From Epiperipatus broadwayi (Eukaryota; Onychophora; Udeonychophora; Euonychophora; Peripatidae): a stretch of DNA of 64,000 bases. Below the pieces are notes generated by a model. It searched no databases and was not told the DNA's origin. It was given only the letters and a program-made list of their open reading frames with translations. Shown here in pieces: positions 59,081 to 64,000 of the stretch. The stretch is from contig JAQFVV010000018.1 of NCBI GenBank assembly GCA_028023455.1, forward strand, positions 5,483,800-5,547,799, in the 5' to 3' direction. Within the stretch, counting starts at the first letter, position 1; every line of letters begins with the position of its first letter. The position numbers were made by a program, and so were the translations under genes.

Positions 59081-61670
59081 AATGGGATATATTTATTTAA
59101 ACAGTATTTAAACACAGTATATTTTAAAATAAAATAAACTTTGCAATAAACATTAAAAAATTAAAGATTGATGATTTATGTAAGACTTGATTACAATTGT
59201 CAAACGATGGGAACTGATATCCAGATGGTGAAGCCATTCAAACAAAACTCCAATGACAGATTGTTATTTTTCAATTCAATACACTTTTCAATATTTTATT
59301 TAGTGTTTAACATTAGCTCTTCAAACTATTTAAAAGTACTCTGGGATGAATCATATTCATTTTCATATTATCAGTATCTGAATGCATACATTAGTAATAT
59401 TATTTCAGTAATTATTAAAATTACAGTATATATCCAAATACTATATGTACTTATCCAGTCTTCAATTCATTCAAAATCATAATGACTCAGTGAATTTTAA
59501 AGTGAATTAAAATTTATAATTGAAAAGAAATAATTAAATAAAATAATTGGGAATCTAAAATTAAATAAAACTTCCCCTACTAGGGTTGATTATGTGTGGT
59601 TATACAATTAATGAGTATTGACTCGAAATACATCGATATTAAAATGAATAATTTTAAATATACTAACACTGTAAATTTATAAATATGGGAATTGTTATAT
59701 GTAAAGCATATGATATTCAATAGGTATAATTATTATATTTCAGTTCCTAGAGGACATTTTAATTTCTTAACTGGGCAATGTATTAGAATTGAACATTTTA
59801 TGTATTTTTTATAGGAGAGAAAAAATAAATCTATATTAAAAAAAATGAAATGCAAGAATATGAAAATAAAGAACTTATAAATAAATATAGAAATGTCAGC
59901 AGGAATTTTTTTAAAAGAATTACAAATGTTATTATAAAAAGTTCATTTTATAAATAATTAAATAAATAAAAAATATGCCTATTAAAAAAATTATGAATAA
60001 TTATACTTAATTATGGTTTTGTAAATATAATTGTTTATATAATTTTTTTAACTGCTTTTTGGTAGTTATCAAAAAAGTTATTTATATAAAACAGTTAAGA
60101 GTAATATATTCATTCATTCACACCTTTCTTCTTTACTAAAGAGTGCATAAAGCTGTCTGTGTGAAATTATCATGCAGTGCAAAACCAAAGTTAGAAAAAA
60201 TAAATGGGTATATGTAAGAAGACACAACAGTCCAGTAACTACCTTTATAAAGAAATCATATAGCTAGAAAATATCTTTTAATGCTGATTTTATTTTATCT
60301 GATGGAAAATTTTTACATGACTTATAACAGTAAATGTTGAGTACGTGGGAAAATTGTACCATTTACATTGCCATAATGTAACCTTTCAATAATGAATTGA
60401 TTCTATACCATGTCCTTTATTTAACAATCTCAAAAGTTCCCCTAGTTTGCTGAAATGAAGCAGTAAACCATTTAAATAATTCAATGATAGGAAGAGGGTG
60501 GTTAATAAAAACATCTAAGAATGATATAAAGAATATTAAGACTGCTATGCAAAAAATTAAATATATAGTTTTAAAAAAGTATCTGGATCAGTAAACTTAC
60601 TTAGTATTAAAGGTAAAGGTTTTTTTAAAGTATATAAGTAAAAATACTTAATTTTTGTAAAAAAAAATTATTAACTTTATTTTTATTAGCTAGAAAATTA
60701 TTATATATTAATTTGATTTACTGAAATTTGCATTTAAATATTTTTTTCATTATTGTAATTCAAAGGCTATGATTGCATTCAGAATTACAAATGAATGTCA
60801 GTATGATAAGGCAAATGATAAATGAGTTAATAAAGGCTTGATATTGCAATCCCTTATAAATGTTTTTTTTTTTTTTTCAGTTATAAAGAGCATGCTAATT
60901 ATATATCAGTTCAAGATTATATCTGTGTATACATATCATCACGAGTAATTTTTTATTAATCAAACTGTTTTAATAAATTAATTTTTTTGTTAATTAAAAC
61001 TAAATTTAGTATCCACACCATTCTATTTAACTTTTGTCTCACTTCCATTGCATTCTTAGATAGTTTTGTTTATGAATCTAAAATATTAATCAGAAAAAAA
61101 ATAAGACAATATGATACGAGGATATTAATTCATAATCAGTACATCTTTCTCCAAATCTTTTATTACTTTCTAACTTTTCTTTCTATTATGTAAATGATTA
61201 TATTTATTCCCGTAATATATATGCTTATCATTGTGCAACAACTATAAATAAGACATCTCATTATCTTTCTACAATTATATTAAAATAGAAATATTTCTCT
61301 CATGTTTAAATATAGAAAATTTTACTTAATTTTAAGATAAAATAATTTTCTTTAAAAATAGTTTTTTTTTTTTTGTAAATCAAACAGATTAAATCCTTTA
61401 GTTAATGAAAAGTATAAAACTTTCTTTTTATGAGTGTTAATTAATGTCTAAACTTAAAGTACAATTAGACAAGATGTAAACATCAGGAAAAAAAATCTAT
61501 ATTGTGTATGATATCAAAACTAACTAATCTCACTACTATAATTCTAATCTTTTTATATATAATCCTATTATATTTTGCTGTTTCTTTTAATGTAAATCCC
61601 CTGCTGAATTATTATTAGGAAGAAAATTTACAACTAAGATAAATATGCTTCTTCAAAGTAAAGAAAACTT
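59081..61670. other. AT-rich DNA, no recognised gene
   Basis: No exon or element seen. If the candidate minus-strand exons at 63.2 and 42.7/40.9 kb are one gene, this is intron. Confidence 0.45.
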
Positions 61671-61845
61671 AACACAGAGATGCCATTCAATGCAAGCCAG
61701 AGTAATCATAGATGGGAATTTTATGCACAAACCCTCTTGCATCCATTGATTATTATGGCTTGCCCTGAGTGGCACTACTGTATGGAGAATTTTGCTTCTG
61801 TGTTAACAGCTTGTGTAAGCATAAAGAATGGTGATCATGTGATCT
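61671..61845 (+). repeat. Short repeat P, copy iii
   Basis: The reverse complement matches copy ii: AGATCACATGATCACC at the right end, then CTCCATACAGTAGTGCCACT, CAGGGCAAGCCAT and GCATCCATTG-like and TGTGCATAAAAT segments. The core is itself palindromic, since ATGCCATTCAATGCAAGCC at the left resembles the complement of GGCTTGCCCTGAGTGGCAC at the right. No clear target duplication is seen. Confidence 0.65.
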
Positions 61846-63225
61846 AAAAAAAGTTTTGATAAAACTGTTGTCACAAAATAAATAAATTTGAAATAGATGA
61901 CAAAATTCTATTGAGAGATGTTTTGTGAAAAAATGGAATGATGCAACAGGGTTAAGTCATTCATCCACACAAATTATTGAAATATTAATAATTAACTGAA
62001 TGAAATTAAAAATACACATAAACCACTATCATTCAAACCCAGATGAAGACATGGTAAAAATAAGTATTGCAGATGACTCTAGAGAAGAGAATCAAGCAGA
62101 TGACAAAGAAAAAATAATGGAATATCAGACATCTAAAACATCCCACAGAGAAATAAATGTAGCTGCGGAAGTAGATGAAACTGCCAATCCAGATGTTTTC
62201 AAGAGATGTGTTTGAAACGGTAAAAGAAAATGCAAAACTCCAGAATATTTAAGACTATATAAATTGAATTTTTTCAGAGCAGAGAGGAAAAGATTGCTAT
62301 GTATATTACAAGTAAAATGTATGTACACATATGTAAATAGAGAGTATTTTTGTATACATATTATTGATATATATATATATGTAGTTTTATTTTGAATTCT
62401 TATTGTAACTCATATACATATATATATATTTAAATGGCAGACAGATGTATTTAGAAATAAATCTTGTATAAAATATTTAATTAGCAATTATATATTACTT
62501 AGAAATTAAATCAGTCTGAAATTCCAGACGAATGGAAACTTTTAAAATATCAATAATTCTCATTGGTCACTCCAGACAATATTCAATAAATATTTTAATT
62601 ACCTCATGCTAATATACATAGTGAAGTTAATGACAGAATAAGATAAATCGTCAATTAACATCAAGAATGTGTTTGAAGAGAAATTCACTTCCTGACATAC
62701 CAAAGCAAATACGAACTGTGAACTTATTCTTAAAAGGCATAATGAATTGAAACAAATTGTTACTTTGATTTTAAAATGACATTCATTATTTACTTACCAG
62801 AATTTCAGGTTCAAGAATGCATATCTATATACTGCTATTTTGATAAAAGCCAAACAAATATACCCATTTCTTTTGGAATTTTAAATAGCTTTGACTTTCA
62901 AGGAAGTTAATATTGTATTATTTTCAAAAGAAAAAAAATCACAAATTATTTTACATTCTACAATACTGATAAGTTTTTTTAAAAAATAGACAAAACAACA
63001 TTTGTGAAATCTAACTAAAGATAATGTACACATAGAGTGAGATTGGGAAGACATCGATTGGCAATTCTTATAATTAATAACCCATAAATGATCTAAAATC
63101 CATGTGCAAAAAAATTTTTTTTAATAATATATATGTATGATATCACATGATCAGGGTGTACTAATATGGCACAATATATATATATGATGTATATTTTAAG
63201 AAATAAAAAGCAATTTATCTCTTAC
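61846..63225. other. AT-rich DNA, possible old repeat remnants
   Basis: A 71-codon hydrophilic frame at 62000-62215 has no recognised homology. Around 62515-62560 IPDEWKLL resembles the IP.DWK motif that precedes LINE RT fingers, but nothing downstream confirms it. Confidence 0.3.
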
Positions 63226-63305
63226 CTACAATATCCATTATTTGTAATATAATAGTTTGAAAAACTGGCAAGAATTTATGATGCTGGTTTAACTTAGCTA
63301 AAATG
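63226..63305 (-). CDS. Candidate internal exon of an unrecognised minus-strand gene
   Basis: On the minus strand an 80-base segment lies between acceptor ttttttttatag and a strong donor gtaagag. One frame is open throughout and reads ILAKLNQHHKFLPVFQTIIL then QIMDIV, with one leading and one trailing base (phase 2 in, phase 1 out). It looks like an amphipathic helical repeat segment. The phase-1 end can join either the candidate at 42.7 kb or the terminal exon at 40.9 kb, more than 20 kb away across the retroelements. I do not recognise the protein. Both splice sites are good, so I rate this the best of the three. Confidence 0.45.
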
Positions 63306-64000
63306 CTATAAAAAAAAGAAAAAAGAAATTCAATAATAAAAAACCTTTACATAATTAACTGACTTTTCTACTTTAAATCTTTTAATGTTTCTTTCCCTCC
63401 ATTCACATTAAAAACAAAAAATAGATTAATTAATAATGATCAATAAAGTATATTAAGAAAAGAATTTGATTGTTTTATTATACCAATACTTGATGAAGTA
63501 TCATGTCAGTTAAATGTGTTAAATAGTAAGACCTCCTTCTCCTCTCCCTCCCCCAGAAACAAATTATGTAATTATTGAAAATTCAATGCATTCTTAAAAT
63601 ATTTGAAATTTTCAAACTATTATTAAAAAAATAAAAATAATGTTATTGAAAAATCAGACAGATGGTGACTGGAAAAGTCTGAATCAACATCTGCTGCTTA
63701 TAATGTTAAATAGTTTAATCATTGAGTTGACAGATGTTACCACCATCTAAAAGCTTTATTGGCAATCTTTTCAGTCCTTTTAATATTGTAAATTACTGTT
63801 CATTTATAAAGAGAAAATTTAATAACTTAGTCACAAATATCAAAATCAATTAAAAAATTGTTTTGATTTTAAAAAATAGCTTGCTATCTAAAATTTTTTA
63901 AAAAGCTATGCAATCTATAGTAAGAGGCCACTACAACTGCCAACAATTATTAAATTAACATAATTTCCTTCCTTTTAAAGCATTCTTGTACTATCTTTTA
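63306..64000. other. AT-rich end of window
   Basis: If the exon at 63.2 kb is real, this is upstream intron. A pyrimidine patch (CCTTCTCCTCTCCCTCCCCC) lies at 63534-63555. Nothing else recognised. Confidence 0.45.

Noticed and set aside
62000-62215. 71-codon acidic, hydrophilic frame (+)
   Set aside because: It has a less random look than most, but no homology, splice sites or neighbours to support it.
62515-62900. Possible LINE RT (IPDEWKLL)
   Set aside because: Only one seven- to eight-residue motif; following motifs could not be read in any frame.

Overview
The window is AT-rich eukaryotic nuclear DNA, roughly three quarters A+T by eye. It has canonical GT-AG splice sites, long introns and many dead transposable elements, so it comes from an animal. 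The only gene I recognise, a Na+/glucose-cotransporter (SLC5A) family member, and the types of LINE, Ty3 and hAT relics fit an invertebrate metazoan. A mollusc-like genome is my guess, but the lineage cannot be fixed from the sequence. Almost every long open frame lies in non-coding or repeat DNA.

Left third (1-27.8 kb): the 3' half of the SLC5A gene lies on the + strand. Four exons (9684-9852, 11501-11716, 21496-21637, 27286-27536) join with consistent splice phases and end at TAA. The 5' exons must lie left of the window or have gone unrecognised. Its introns of about 1.6, 9.8 and 5.6 kb hold two decayed LINEs (+), a SINE-like repeat cluster, a hAT-type element inserted into a foldback element, and one copy of a roughly 0.9 kb repeat. 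A second copy of that repeat lies in opposite orientation at 1.0-1.8 kb. An antisense LINE relic sits at 4.5-5.8 kb.

Middle (27.8-43.5 kb): intergenic or intronic DNA. It contains another SINE copy, a 1.5 kb palindromic element flanked by a 16-bp direct repeat and carrying a hammerhead-ribozyme-like motif in each arm, an antisense LINE relic (endonuclease end plus start of RT), a roughly 91-bp tandem repeat, and a tRNA-like pol III head. Candidate minus-strand exons at 42.7 and 40.9 kb may belong with one at 63.2 kb to an unrecognised gene.

Right third (43.5-64 kb): an 8.2 kb LTR retrotransposon has nearly identical, very long LTRs (about 2.7 kb) around a short interior. The interior carries a broken gag and no visible pol. 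It is followed by a Ty3/gypsy pol fragment and then a strongly decayed but complete-in-outline Ty3/gypsy element (about 54-59.1 kb) with gag, protease, RT, RNase H and integrase remnants. Its right LTR is interrupted by a short repeat with 15-bp target-site duplications. The rest is AT-rich sequence with no recognised gene apart from the exon at 63.2 kb.
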